Source: Lepraria neglecta (taxonomy: Eukaryota > Ascomycota > Lecanoromycetes > Lecanorales > Stereocaulaceae). Taken from it: DNA of 64,000 bases. The position numbers and the translations under genes were made by a program. Below, in pieces: positions 22,733 to 33,760 of this stretch. The stretch's first letter is position 1. Each line of letters opens with the position of its first letter. The DNA is taken from NCBI GenBank assembly GCA_033220425.1, contig CM065652.1, forward strand, positions 3,782,001-3,846,000, read 5' to 3'. Below the pieces are notes generated by a model. The model was not told the DNA's origin and did not search any database. It saw nothing but the letters and a program-made list of their open reading frames with translations.

Positions 22733-25700
22733 TCACTCCCAATACGGCGGTGGAGGCTCTGACACAGACGTCGTGCGAAGTGGCATTTTCGATTGAGGAG
22801 CTGTCCGCAGCTCACAAAATTCCATATGCTTATCCCGCAGCCTCTTCATATACGGATGAGCATGCCCACCAAGCGCAGCCAACCCATCTATTGCCTGACC
22901 GCACATATCAATAGCCTCACCGAGCCTACCCTGCAGCTGATAGCACGTCGAAAGAAAATCCAACGCTTTCACTCGATCAGGATGCTCGCCCTTATTAGCG
23001 ACGCTCATGTTTCGATGTCCTTCGGCGACTTCGAGGAGTATTTCTTCCGCATCGGCAAGACGTTCTTGCTTGATGAGAATATCGCCTAAGTATAATTTTC
23101 CGAAGAGTGTGCCGATGTGTGTAGGGCCCAGGTTCCGCTCTGCTATCTTCAGCCCGGCAAGCATGTCTGATTCTGCTTCGGCTATGTATCCCTGGGTACA
23201 TTTGACGCGAGCGAGGTTGGCGGCGGCCCAGAGTGTGTAGGGGTGTTCCTTTCCCAGTTTAATTTCGCGGGATTTGATGACTTCGAGTAGAAGTTGGTGA
23301 GCTTGCTGTAGTTCCGATTCGGAACTGTGTGCATCTCCTCCATATTCCATATATGTCATCGCCAGGTTGTTCACGGCGGTCAAGGTCTCAAGATGGGTGG
23401 GGCCAAGCTTGCTGTTCATTCGCATTCCGGCGGCGGCTTTGCTGTGGAGTTCTCTTGCCTTTTCTGTACGCCAGTAACTTGCATGGGCGCGACCTAGGTT
23501 GTCCATGGCTTTCAAAGTGTCCTCGTGATCTGGTCCGAGGACCTCTGTCATGCCCTTCAGGGCTCGCTCGTGGAGCTTTTCGGAGTCAGTGTATCGTCCT
23601 TGTTGCCAACGACTCTCGCCCAAAACGTCCATCACTTTCAATGTATCTGGATGATCATCGCCTAACGAAGCAGTATAGGCTTGTAGGACCTGGTTCTGTA
23701 GCTCCGCTGCTTCATTTCCCTGGCCTAATTGCCAATTGGTACCAGACAGTGCCAGCTTGATCCTCATTGTTGAGGGGTGCTCGTCTCCAAGCATTTTTGA
23801 GCAAAACTCCTTGACGGTGAGCTGAAGTACCTTTGCCTCATCCCATCGGCCGCCTTGAGCGTATACACGGCTAAACCTTGCCAATTGTATTACCTGCGTT
23901 CTGGTCATTGTCGGTTTGCTTAGAAGCAGGGTTGTTTTACGGGACTTCTGCGCCTCGTTGATTCTTTGACCAATCTCCCTCTGACGCTCGCGAACATGGT
24001 CTATGTGGGGGAGAAGCTCGTGGCGAAGTCGTTCATCGGCCTCTCCACTGGCGAGTGGTGGTAGTAGGATACACTGTGCTAACGCCGTTATTGCAGCTTG
24101 ACACCATACTGCTTGCTCTGTCGCAGAAAACTCAGGCCTTTCCCTTGCCCATGTGTGAACTACTGGGTGCATAGAGTAACTGTCATTGACTTCGTTGTAG
24201 GTAATGAGAGACAGTTGAGTAAGCTCATTCAAAGCTGCTCGCAGTCGGAAATCCCCAAGTCGTTCGAATTCGCTACTGTCGCGAAGGAGATGTGGTAATA
24301 CAGGTGGTGACCTATCTTTGTAAATAAGCATAGCCACTTCAAGAGCCATGTCCCTGAAAATGGTTGTCCAGGATCTAGTCTTGGCGGTTGTTGAAATTGC
24401 TTTCTGCTTGGCTTGCTCTTTCTCCTGTTCTTCTCGTTCAAACTTTGGATTTGTTGCAGCTTTGATCAAGAAATCCATCCGGATGTTCTCGCGGTGGAAG
24501 AACGAAAACATCTGTAGCAGCTGTATCGCATCTTGAGCTTCTGTCGTGCCCTTGCTTTGGAGGCCTCGGAAATTTATCTCGAAGCTTGAGTATACATTCA
24601 TGTATATATTATCGCCTTTTTGAAAGCCATGGAAGTCGCAAGCACGGCGAACATTATCCTTTTCTCTCTGGTAGTATTGGAGGTAATTTTCCAGCGTGCA
24701 CAGTCTTTTCATGATGGCTTTGCCAGCATGTAGAAGTGCGAGGGGTAAGGAGCCCAATACCTTGGTGATGGAAGCTGCGAATCCCTGACTAGATGTGTCT
24801 CCTGGTACCGGCTTGGAGGCTGCTTTGAGGAGAAGCGTTTTGGCATCATCATCTTCCAAGCCCTCGAAATGGAGATACTGGGGTCCAACAGTACCAAGGG
24901 TTTTGTTGGACGGAATGCGCGTGGTAATAAGGATGTGACCTCTCTCCCCATCAGGAATATAATCATCCAATTGTATCTCAAAGTTGTCTGCATTGTCGAT
25001 TATAAGAAGCCATTGAGTCTTCAGATTGGATAGCCAGTACTTTGCTGCACGAACGTTGTCGCCGACTCCACCAACTTTAGCAATGTCTTGGTATGTCTGT
25101 TTAGCTAGCTCATCAGAGCTTGCGTTGATCCAAAAGATCCCCCAATAGCTATAGAACTTCTTAGTTCTTCCCGGTGGAATGACAGACTGAGCGTGGAGTG
25201 TACTGAAGGGACTCTAAGGTACTGACCTGTGCCGATAGCGTTGAGCATATTCGCAGCAAAATTGCGTTTTGCCCGACCCACCCAACCCATAGATGACGAT
25301 ACGTTTCTGGAACCGGCCTAGAGCTGGTTCGGGGGTACTAGCCGCGAAAGCGTTCTTGACCTCAGCTAATACATTCGATCTTCCAGTGTATAATTTCTCA
25401 GCCCCGTGTGGAACGGAGAAGTGCTCGTTGACAGATGCTAGTGATACCACTGTTTCGGCAGAGCCAAGGGAATCGTGCAGCTATGCGGAGTCAGAAATGA
25501 TGCCGCACGAAGGATATGTTGTTCGCTTACGCTTTTAGCATCTTGCGATGTGATTGTGGACTGTAAAGAGACCAAAGAGCTTTTGATCTCTTGCAAAGAC
25601 TTGCCTGTTATAAACTTGAACTCCCCAAGGGATTCTGTTGCCACAGAATGGGTTTGCCGAGCATGAGTTCTGGCATTGGTTAGTGTGGCAGGGAAATAGA

Positions 25701-26194
25701 GATGAGTCAGCTTACAGTATAACGAGGTCTAACATCAATTGAAGCGTGTTCTGGTAGGTGTTTAGTCGACTGCGCAGCTTGTTGAAGTCACCCTCTTTTG
25801 ACTGCTTTCTGAGTTGCTTCCTGAAGCCATCGAGCTTCCTTGAAAATCTAGAGCCTTTATCCTGCGTTTCCTTGCCCAATATAACAATAACCAACTGCTC
25901 AAGGTCTTCTACTATGATACGGCAGTCATGCAAATTCGACCTTATGTTGCGCCAAAGATTTGCCTTTTGTGTCGGGATTGATGCATCGGCGCTGGATGAG
26001 CTTTGAAACTCCTTGTAACTTGCTTGAATAGTCTCGTTGACAGACGTGAGTGCCTCGATCTCACGTGACAAACTTGCGATCTCGTCCTCGATCTGAGCAG
26101 CTCCTGCTTGAACGTTATTGAGATACGCACCAAAGCGCAAGCAGACGTCGATCAATCCAACCGTCCCAATAATAATCGAGAAAGGGTCCGCCAT
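22733..26194 (-). CDS. NLR: HeLo-like N-terminus, NB-ARC, TPR repeats
   Basis: Four exons (26194-25716, 25669-25531, 25480-25227, 25148-22733) with introns of 46, 50 and 78 bp give an unbroken 1095-aa protein. Residues 1-160 (MADPFSIIIGTVGLIDVCLR) match the helical fungal N-terminal domain of STAND proteins. The NTPase core has P-loop GLGGSGKT at 271-278, Walker B WLLIIDNAD at 337-345, ILITTR shortly after, and SLPLALLHAGKAI near 425. A winged-helix part ends in MHPVVHTWAR near 617. From about 712 to 1065 there are seven or so TPR_10/12-type repeats with LGxxHPxTL spacing. The tail is proline-rich (SEPPPPYWE). In fungi such proteins act as intracellular receptors in non-self recognition and cell death. 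It is divergent to the P450 gene with a 592-bp spacer. All key NTPase residues are present, so it looks functional. Confidence 0.92.
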
Positions 26195-26786
26195 GAATGA
26201 TCCCTGTATTGTGCGACCGGGGCAAGGAAGCAAGCGTGCATTCTCAATCCGAAAAGATCTAAAGCTGGCGCATGGACACGCCAACGCCTTTTGACAACGT
26301 TGCCACCGGTAAGGTTATTAAAATAGCTCGAAGGATTCGTGACTAGTAGTGGGGCAAGAGGGCTGATGCATGAAAGCTTGGCCCCAACCAATGAGCGCTG
26401 CAGCGAAGGTCCTCGTTCTTGGGGGCGAAGTTGCAGATCCCGAGCCGTTCACGATTAGAAAGCTGTTTCCCTCCACTGATTGGGTCATTGCAGGGTTGTG
26501 GCAGCGCTTGCGATTTGCGGGCTCACCTACACGCAGCCCACCATCAGCGGTCCTTCCACGCTTCCACGAAATCATGAAAGTGCTCTGCGTAGCTTACATT
26601 TTTGCTTGAAGCTACGCATTGCAGATACATATGGTTTTAGCGAGTTGTACTCACCTTCTATATTGTTAGCCATTCTCGTACAGTTCGTTCCAGCGCTGTA
26701 TCTGAACCTTGTCGTCGCTCTTATTGAGATCGTATGCGTGCTGCTTGGCGCAAAGAAGTAGAAAAAGCCTGCCTTATCCTTATACC
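26195..26786. promoter_or_regulatory. Divergent promoter region, NLR / P450
   Basis: A 592-bp spacer lies between two divergent starts. No gene or strong motif is visible. It should hold both promoters. Confidence 0.4.
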
Positions 26787-28620
26787 ATGTTCCATCAGCA
26801 GATTCTGGAAGCGCAAGGGCTGTTCAGTAAAATAGCCTTTGCCCTCAGCATCCCTCTGTTATTTGGATTCTGGAGGTTGCTGCTACGACGACGGGAGGCT
26901 CAGCGTCTCGTAAGCGTTTTGGACGCTGTTAGAGACGTTGCTAATAGCTGGATAGGAAGCTAAATTCGCTATTGAGCACAGGTGTCAGCCACCCCCAATC
27001 TTGAAGGGAAAATGGCCGCTTTCACTGGATCTTCTTGTTGAAGTCGGCAAGGCCGACAAAGCCAAGCAGATTTTGCGCTTCTTCATCTCGGTCCTAGAGC
27101 GTGCAGGCTCCACGCACGCGCAACTTCTGTTGGGCTCTCGTGCGATAAACACTGTAGATCCGGAGAATATTGAAGCTATCTTGAGTACTCAATTCAAAGA
27201 TTTCAGTCTGGGTGCCCGTGAACAAAACTTCCGGCCTTTGCTTGGTCATGGCATTTTCACCCAGAATGGTGCCTCATGGAAGTACTCTCGAGACCTCTTA
27301 AGACCAATATTCAACCATCAGCGGACGGAGTACTTTACGTACATCCAAAGCGCAGTCGATAACTTGCTAGCTCGTGTTAAAGAAGACTCTAAACAAGGTT
27401 TCGTAGATCTCCAGCCATTGTTCTTTCTTCTCACTCTCGATGTGACAACTGCAGCTATCTTGGGAAAGTCAACGAATAGCCTCCAAGACCAGGGTGGAAA
27501 GATTGGGTTGCAATTTGCCAGCGCCTTCGATGAAGGACAGCACTACCTTGCCATTCGAGGACGACTTGGTGATTTCTACTGGGTCGTTGGTGGAAAGAAG
27601 TTTAAAGGCGCCTGCAATTTTGTCCATGGATTCGTGGACAAAATCGTTGCGGATACGCTGGCTCAGGAAGCACTATCCAATAACGAGGAGTCAGTGAAGG
27701 AAGGGTACCTTTTCATAGACGCCTTGATCAGGCAGACTAAGGACGCCAAAGTCATCCGTGACCAGCTGGTGAATGTTCTCTTAGCTGGTCGAGATACCAC
27801 TGCCTGTCTTCTTTCGTGGGCTTTGTGAGTTCCAGCGCATACTTCTTTGCGTCATTGGCTCGAGCACTGAAAATCCATCACAGTCGACTCCTGGCCCGCC
27901 ATCCTGATGTTCAACAACGCCTGCGAGTTGAGTGCTTGGAGCTATCCAGCTATCAGGACGGCGATCTCCCAACCAAGGAGGAGCTCAAGGGTATGAAGTA
28001 TCTGGGAAGGGTGATCCATGAAGGTATGATCCCTGAATACAGACTCTGGACGGAACGAAAATCTGGACTGACGATTTTTCTCCCGTAGTTCTTCGATTAT
28101 ATCCCTCGGTGCCCATCAATATGCGTCAAGCTTTGAAAGACACTGTTCTACCGGTAGGCGGTGGTCCGGACGGCAAGGCTCCGATTCTGGTACGCAAAGG
28201 TGAAGCTGTGTCATATTGTGTCTATGCCATGCAGCGGAGGAAAGATCTTTATGGAGAAGACGCAGACGAATTCCGTCCAGATCGCTGGGACCCGGATCAG
28301 AAAGATGGACGAGATCTAAGGCACATCAATTGGGGCTACCTTCCTTTCAACGGCGGACCAAGGGTCTGCCTCGGACGTAAGTTATTTCTCTTCCCTCTAA
28401 TAGTTTCAACCCCGTGGGTCGCTTGATGTTAACATTATGTGGCCGTCTAGAAGAGTTTGCTATCCTAGAAGCTTCCTATGCAATTGTCCGCCTGTTGCAG
28501 ACGTACAAGATGATTGAGCTTGCGGATGAAGAAACGCCAGATCAGCAGGCTCATCCTAAACATACAATAACGTTAGTAGTGGCGAGTGCCAATGGGTGCA
28601 AAGTGCGGTTGGTCTCTTGA
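26787..28620 (+). CDS. Cytochrome P450, CYP52-like
   Basis: Five exons (26787-26909, 26956-27824, 27884-28023, 28089-28376, 28451-28620) join into 529 aa without stops. An N-terminal membrane anchor ([19 protein letters not shown]) is followed by the linker [13 protein letters not shown]. The I-helix reads AGRDTTA at about 318-324, the ExxR motif is EVLR at 377-380, and the heme loop [10 protein letters not shown] at 464-473 carries Cys471. The AGRDTT helix and the RCQPPP linker are usual in CYP52-type enzymes, which oxidise the terminal carbon of alkanes or fatty acids in the ER membrane; substrate assignment is by family only. Length and every catalytic element fit a working enzyme. The short first exon ends in [11 protein letters not shown] across the junction, as expected. 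Confidence 0.9.
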
Positions 28621-29102
28621 TCAGGTCGGGAACAATGGTAGTCTTTTTCGACTCGATCTCTAGCTATGTGTTGGTCAATATAGAAGACCTAGGTGGCCTT
28701 TGGAAAGGATAAGAGAATGATGAGGGTTGTAAGGACCAGAATGGGAAAGTACCTTCGATTGCTGTGAACGATTTTGTTGTGTCGAACGGTTTCTAGGCCG
28801 CCTTTGAGAAGTCACATAATGTCAGCATAGGTACAATAGGTAGACCGTACTTCGCTGTCACATAGTAGAATCATACTGCCATTGTTTGATAAATATGATG
28901 TAGAGCAAAGTTAATGAAACGAAATGTTTCAGTGGACACGTGACTGCCATCCGCCCTAGAAATTCCACATTGGCCCTCCTGCAGCGGAAGGAGCTCCCTC
29001 TCATTCAACCAGGCTGGAATGTATTAGCTGATGTACCAGCAATGACAGGGATCCGTACAACAGGGTCGCACTGCCCACCAAGCCCACCAAAATACCCATT
29101 CC
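28621..29102. other. Intergenic, no supported gene
   Basis: About 480 bp between the P450 stop and the HeLo-ankyrin start. Nothing recognised. Confidence 0.5.
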
Positions 29103-30818
29103 ATGGACCCCCTCTCTATCATCACAGCAGTGGTCACCATCGTGAGCGGCGCAGCTGCTTCATATAAAGAGATCACGAGCTTCATCGATGCCATTAGCCG
29201 GGCTCCAAAAGAGGTGGAAGACATACGCACAGACTCTGGGAACATCTACAACATCATATCCAATCTGCGAGATGCCTTACGTGATCAGCATCGATTACCT
29301 CGCTCAAAAGCATGTCAGAGACCTAGAGGAGCCGCTATTCTCACCAAGGCGACCTTGGAGAAGGTAGTCGAGAAATTGCATGAGCACTTCAGAGCTTCGG
29401 GCCGTGTGGGAGAGCTCAAGCTTCGATTTCAATGGTGGAAGGCGCGAGATGATTTCCAGAAGCTGCAAAGGCAACTGGGGCAGAACATGGCGACACTGAG
29501 CCTGTCAATGGCTGGTCTCAACACGTAGGAGCTGTCTCTCATTTGGTCACTTCAGCAATGCCAGCATTTCTAGCTGACTCTCTACACAGGTTCCATACAC
29601 TACGCATCCTAGGCGAGCGTGCAGGGAACGGCTTTAGCACAGCCTCTGGCGTTCTCAAAGTAGATCCGCCGACAAGTCTCAGAAGCTACGCAGGATCGGT
29701 ACTCGAAGACCTAGAGACCTCTCGAGCAGCTTCTTTGAATGATGTCTTTCCAACACGAGTGTTCAAGGCTGATGAAGGCACAATAACTGCGTTCAGGTCA
29801 GCGCTGAGCCTTCTTCCCAAAGGGACAAAGAAGCAATGCAGGACATCATCAGACAAATGCAGGACTGGCAGCCTGCTCTTATCAGAGCAGCTATAGATGT
29901 GGATGATATGAAGATGGCCTGTCTACTGGGAGAGCGGGCTGACCCAGATTATGTGGAGCCGTTGGAGAGAAAGGCACCCTTGCACTTCGCCTCTGAAGAT
30001 GGACAGGCGCAAATTGCTCTCATGCTCCTTGCACATGAGGCAGACGTTAATCACGTGGATGCGATTGAAGGCAAATCACCCTTGGTTACCGCCTCTCGGT
30101 ACGGAAACTTACAGGTGGCTCGAACTCTGCCTGATCATGGAGCCGACCCAGAGGCCCAATCGGATTGGAGTTGGTCGAATTGTGGTATAAGATCTCTGCT
30201 TCATTGGGCTGTAGTGGGCGGTGACTTTTTTGGGCATCATGGAAAGGTCAAGCATCGAGAAGAGTTACTGAGGCTACTGCTAGATCGTGGTGTGGATGTT
30301 AATGCAAAATGTTGCATGATCCACACCCCGCTCCAAGCGGCAGTTGCAGCCGTCGAGGACGAGGAAGACCCCTTAGCTGTTATACAGAGCTACTGCTCGA
30401 AAAGGGCGCTGTTCTCGATGTCTGCGACAGACAAAGTCATACGCCGCTCTACAATGCGGCGGGCAAGAGCTATAGGGTGGTACGAATCCTACTCAATTTT
30501 GGAGCATCTGCAGACGGCATGAATCCACTAGTAGTGCCTCGCCAAAATCCACTAATAGAAACAATATGTTCTGGGTCAGACGCTACCGTGCGTACCCTCA
30601 TAGAGCATAAAGCTGACTTCAACGTCGAGTTCGAGGGTTGCACATGTCTCCATTATGCGGCCTGTTACAACGGACGAGTAGTTGTTGACATGCCCATTAA
30701 TGCTGGAGCTGATACCAATGTTACGTTGGTGATTACTGATGACCGCCGTCTCAAGGTGGCTAAACTTAGGCTCGGTGCAATCTTGGACAAGAGAGTAAGC
30801 CTCAGGGGCTCGGGATGA
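29103..30818 (+). pseudogene. Broken HeLo-like / ankyrin-repeat gene
   Basis: The start MDPLSIITAVVTIVSGAAAS and the helical sequence up to LSLSMAGLNT match the HeLo-like N-terminal domain of fungal STAND-type proteins. A 65-bp intron (29525-29589) leads in frame to FHTLRILGERAG. At about 29797 the frame must change to reach DKEAMQDIIRQMQ; a GT...AG segment of only 26 nt fits but is shorter than known fungal introns. About five ankyrin repeats follow (RKAPLHFASEDGQ, GKSPLVTASRYGN, LLDRGVDVNAK), with another frame change near 30380. Beyond it the repeats continue (LLLEKGAVLDVCDRQSHTPL, GCTCLHYAACYNG) to the stop at 30818. Intact relatives act as recognition or adaptor proteins. One or two frame breaks make this copy probably non-functional; sequence error is the alternative. 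Confidence 0.7.
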
Positions 30819-31429
30819 TCTTTATGGATTCCATGTTTCTATAATTTATGTATAGCCTCTTTACTCAAGCAACTCTGAATTTATGAGTTGACTCTCGGTT
30901 TGCGATCCGGTGCACTCGTTACAGATTGAGTGAATTTTGACACACCAACAGGTCTACTCATGGTGATGAAAACAATATGGAGATTTGCTCTTTGCAAGCT
31001 ATTCTTTTGTTGGGTAGAAATGCAGATCAAAGTAGAGGGCGTTCTTGTTGCCATGCTGAGTTCATTATGACCCTGTTGAGGGGCTACAAGAACGGCAAAG
31101 GAAAATGTCAAAGTTGCCAGAATTACGGCGCTATTTCGGCTTTGGCTGTCATCTAGAACAAGATATGCTTGAGCGGGCTTATGTCTGTAAAAGCGTTCTC
31201 TACTCTGCCAAGTTCTAGGAAATCAGGTCTCAATACAAGGAGAGTCAGACAGAGCGCGTCACGGAGGGCCCTTTGACACTACCCAACTGTCACCAGCAAG
31301 ACATTCCAGATTCTGGGTCGTTGCACAAACCAGTCACGTGAGTCAATTTCTAAACACAGTCCTGATGCGCTCTCGTATTCTTTCAAGCATTCCTTCCACC
31401 GATCCTACATACACATCCTACAACGAGCT
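30819..31429. other. Intergenic, no supported gene
   Basis: About 610 bp between convergent 3' ends. Only a 76-aa minus frame is present, without features. Confidence 0.5.
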
Positions 31430-32355
31430 CTAAGCCAGCTTGCTCCCACTTTCCCCTTCCTGCACGCTTCCAGGACCTTCCTTCTCCACCTTCTCCGGAA
31501 AGTAATAATTGAAATCATCCCCAAGCACCCGTCCTCTTCTGTTACTGTCAGCCTTCGTGTCAAAAACGAGCATATAGTTGTCTGCCAACATTAGCAATGT
31601 GATGATTTATGGATGGAAGGGTGAACAACTCACTGGCATCGCCGGTCAGCTCTTCTCTTATAAGGCGAAAAATATCACCCTCCTTGTAATCTGTCATCAA
31701 AAAGCCCCCTGGCTTTGCAGTGGAGTCTCTCCATGCTCGAACGAATTCGTCTTTTCCAGAGGCATTTGGCAGGATCTGCGATGCTCTGATATTAGTCAAG
31801 ATCTAAGGTATTTTTGTGTCGTCGGTTTCATGTGTTTCTGTTCAGTTGAGGCATGGTCCACACTGATATTTCGCTTATAGTGTATGGAAGTGCGAGTGAG
31901 CCCTTTGCTTACCCTTGTATTTTCTAAAAGGGGGAACTCTTCCTCTAAGCGATGTGGTTTTGTTGCCGACCGAGGTTGCTCTTCATGCTCACCGTTCCCA
32001 GACTCCCAAAGGCGTGGATCATATCGCCTTCCTCCTGAGGTGTTGGCTCCCACCACATCGCATCACCGGAGGCTTGGTCGGGGATAGCGAGCTCGGGATG
32101 AGGCGTAAATGGTGGTGCGTGGACTGGTCGCCGAGTCCAATAATATTGGCCAGAGGAACTGCCGGGCACTCCTTCCAATCTGTGCTGCGGTTCTGACGGG
32201 TGAATGTGACCCTTACTTGCACGCTCTCCCGGTGGGGTGATATGTTCTATTCCGGCGTCTTCTACCAGTGGCGGTGATTCTGTCATTGAGAGAAGATCAG
32301 GGAGTTCTTCGCTGAGTTGGTCTTGATTATAATTGTCGTTGGGGTGGTCGTCCAT
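31430..32355 (-). CDS. Hypothetical protein, exon structure partly unresolved
   Basis: The 3' half is clear. An exon ends at 31913 (PLLENTR, donor GTAAGC); a 137-bp intron leads to exon 31775-31634 (ILPNASGKDEFVRAWRDSTA, then GGFLMTDYKEGDIFRLIRE); a 52-bp intron leads to exon 31581-31430 (NNYMLVFDTKADSNRRGRVL), stop at 31430. The 5' part is a disordered, Pro/Glu-rich region starting MDDHPNDNYNQDQLSEELPD at 32355, but its frame differs by one step from that of the PLLENTR exon. A further intron or an indel around 32000-32100 is needed, and I could not place it. The family is not recognised. The conserved-looking C-terminal 100 aa suggests a real gene. Confidence 0.45.
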
Positions 32356-33760
32356 ATTTGAGGAAGTGGCGTGTGCAGAGGTGTTGTCTGCGGCAGGTCC
32401 TCAGGTACTCTGGTTGGTGGTCTAGGGTGTTTTGGGGGAGACGAAGGAGGGGGAAAGCAAATGACATAAAAGATACATTGCCAGTTTCGCACGCGGCAGT
32501 CTCGTGTTGAGAGTCTTTGTTCTCGTACAATCACCCGGCAAAATGCAAGGCGGGCTGTAGCCTGAAGATGGGGTTTTCGCAAACATGTTATCATTTCTGT
32601 TTTCCTGTAGGCAAATATCTGCTAGATTGCTCATTCTTTATAGACATCAGCGGTGAACAATGCCAGATTGCGATGTTTGCCAGAGTATAGGACAAGAAAA
32701 TCAATCCCTCAGACTTCCTTGACATCCAACATACGATGTGGGCCCCAGCTCGACACCGAAACAGCTCTAGAACACGCGTTAATCATCCTAACTCCAGCCA
32801 TTAATCAGTGCTAACTTCGAAGCTGATTCTGGAGGACTGGTTTTAGCCAATCCTCTCCTTGGATTTATTACAATCATACCATTGTCGCAGACCAGCATCA
32901 TACCATTGACAACGTTCCTACCACGTAACACATTATTTTTCGCACTACTTTCGTGAGGTTTCTTGCTTATTACGTTGTCTCCTTCCCTAATCAGACTGTA
33001 TTTCTTCCAACTCGTGATCCACCGAAGCTTCTTTGGTGATGAGTTGGCTCAGGAAAGTTGCTCGGTGGTGATTTCTAGGGCTACACACCCCTCCTTAACG
33101 GTAGGCCAGGCTCTCGTAGCATTCTGAATAGCGTTTCTGGGCTAGGACCCTTCTTAACTGACCAACGGGGCTCTCATACTGCACCATTTGGGCGGTGGCT
33201 GGCTCTCTTCCTTTTCAATCTCGACCACTCGGGAGCCTGCCGCTCGCATCTGCTGCAAGTTGCGGATAATGCGGAGGAAGGTTCTAGCAGAGGTGTAGTC
33301 TTGTCGACAGCCGGGCACATGTTTCTTGGCTTGCGGGTGCGTTTGGATTGGTCATTTCAAGCGAGGTCTAGAGCGTTATTCATGTCGATTGCGGAGTTAT
33401 CGCGGAGGCGTTTTACAGGTCTTGGGTCTTTCTCGGTATGCTTCTGAAGTCAGCAGCTCAGCGCGATCTCTCCAGACACCAATCGCCCCGTCTGTCTCCT
33501 AGCAGATGCGACGAGTTCCCAGACATAGCTTCTTCCGCGTCAGACAACATACTTTGTCTTCGTCGGTGGTGAGCTGACCGAGAATCCTTAGGGATACATC
33601 CAGCTGTTGCCGGTCTGCCTTGGTAATGTATGGATAGAAGCAGAGACTGGCTTTGAGATGTTAGCAATCATATACTAATGAGTGATATGACTCACGAGGC
33701 TGAGGTCCCGTCACTGATAGATATTACCGAAGGCGTGGCTGAGACACAAAAAGGGTCTTT
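32356..33760. other. Intergenic, no supported gene
   Basis: About 1.4 kb. Only a 69-aa minus frame at 33667-33458. No repeats beyond chance noticed. Confidence 0.5.
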
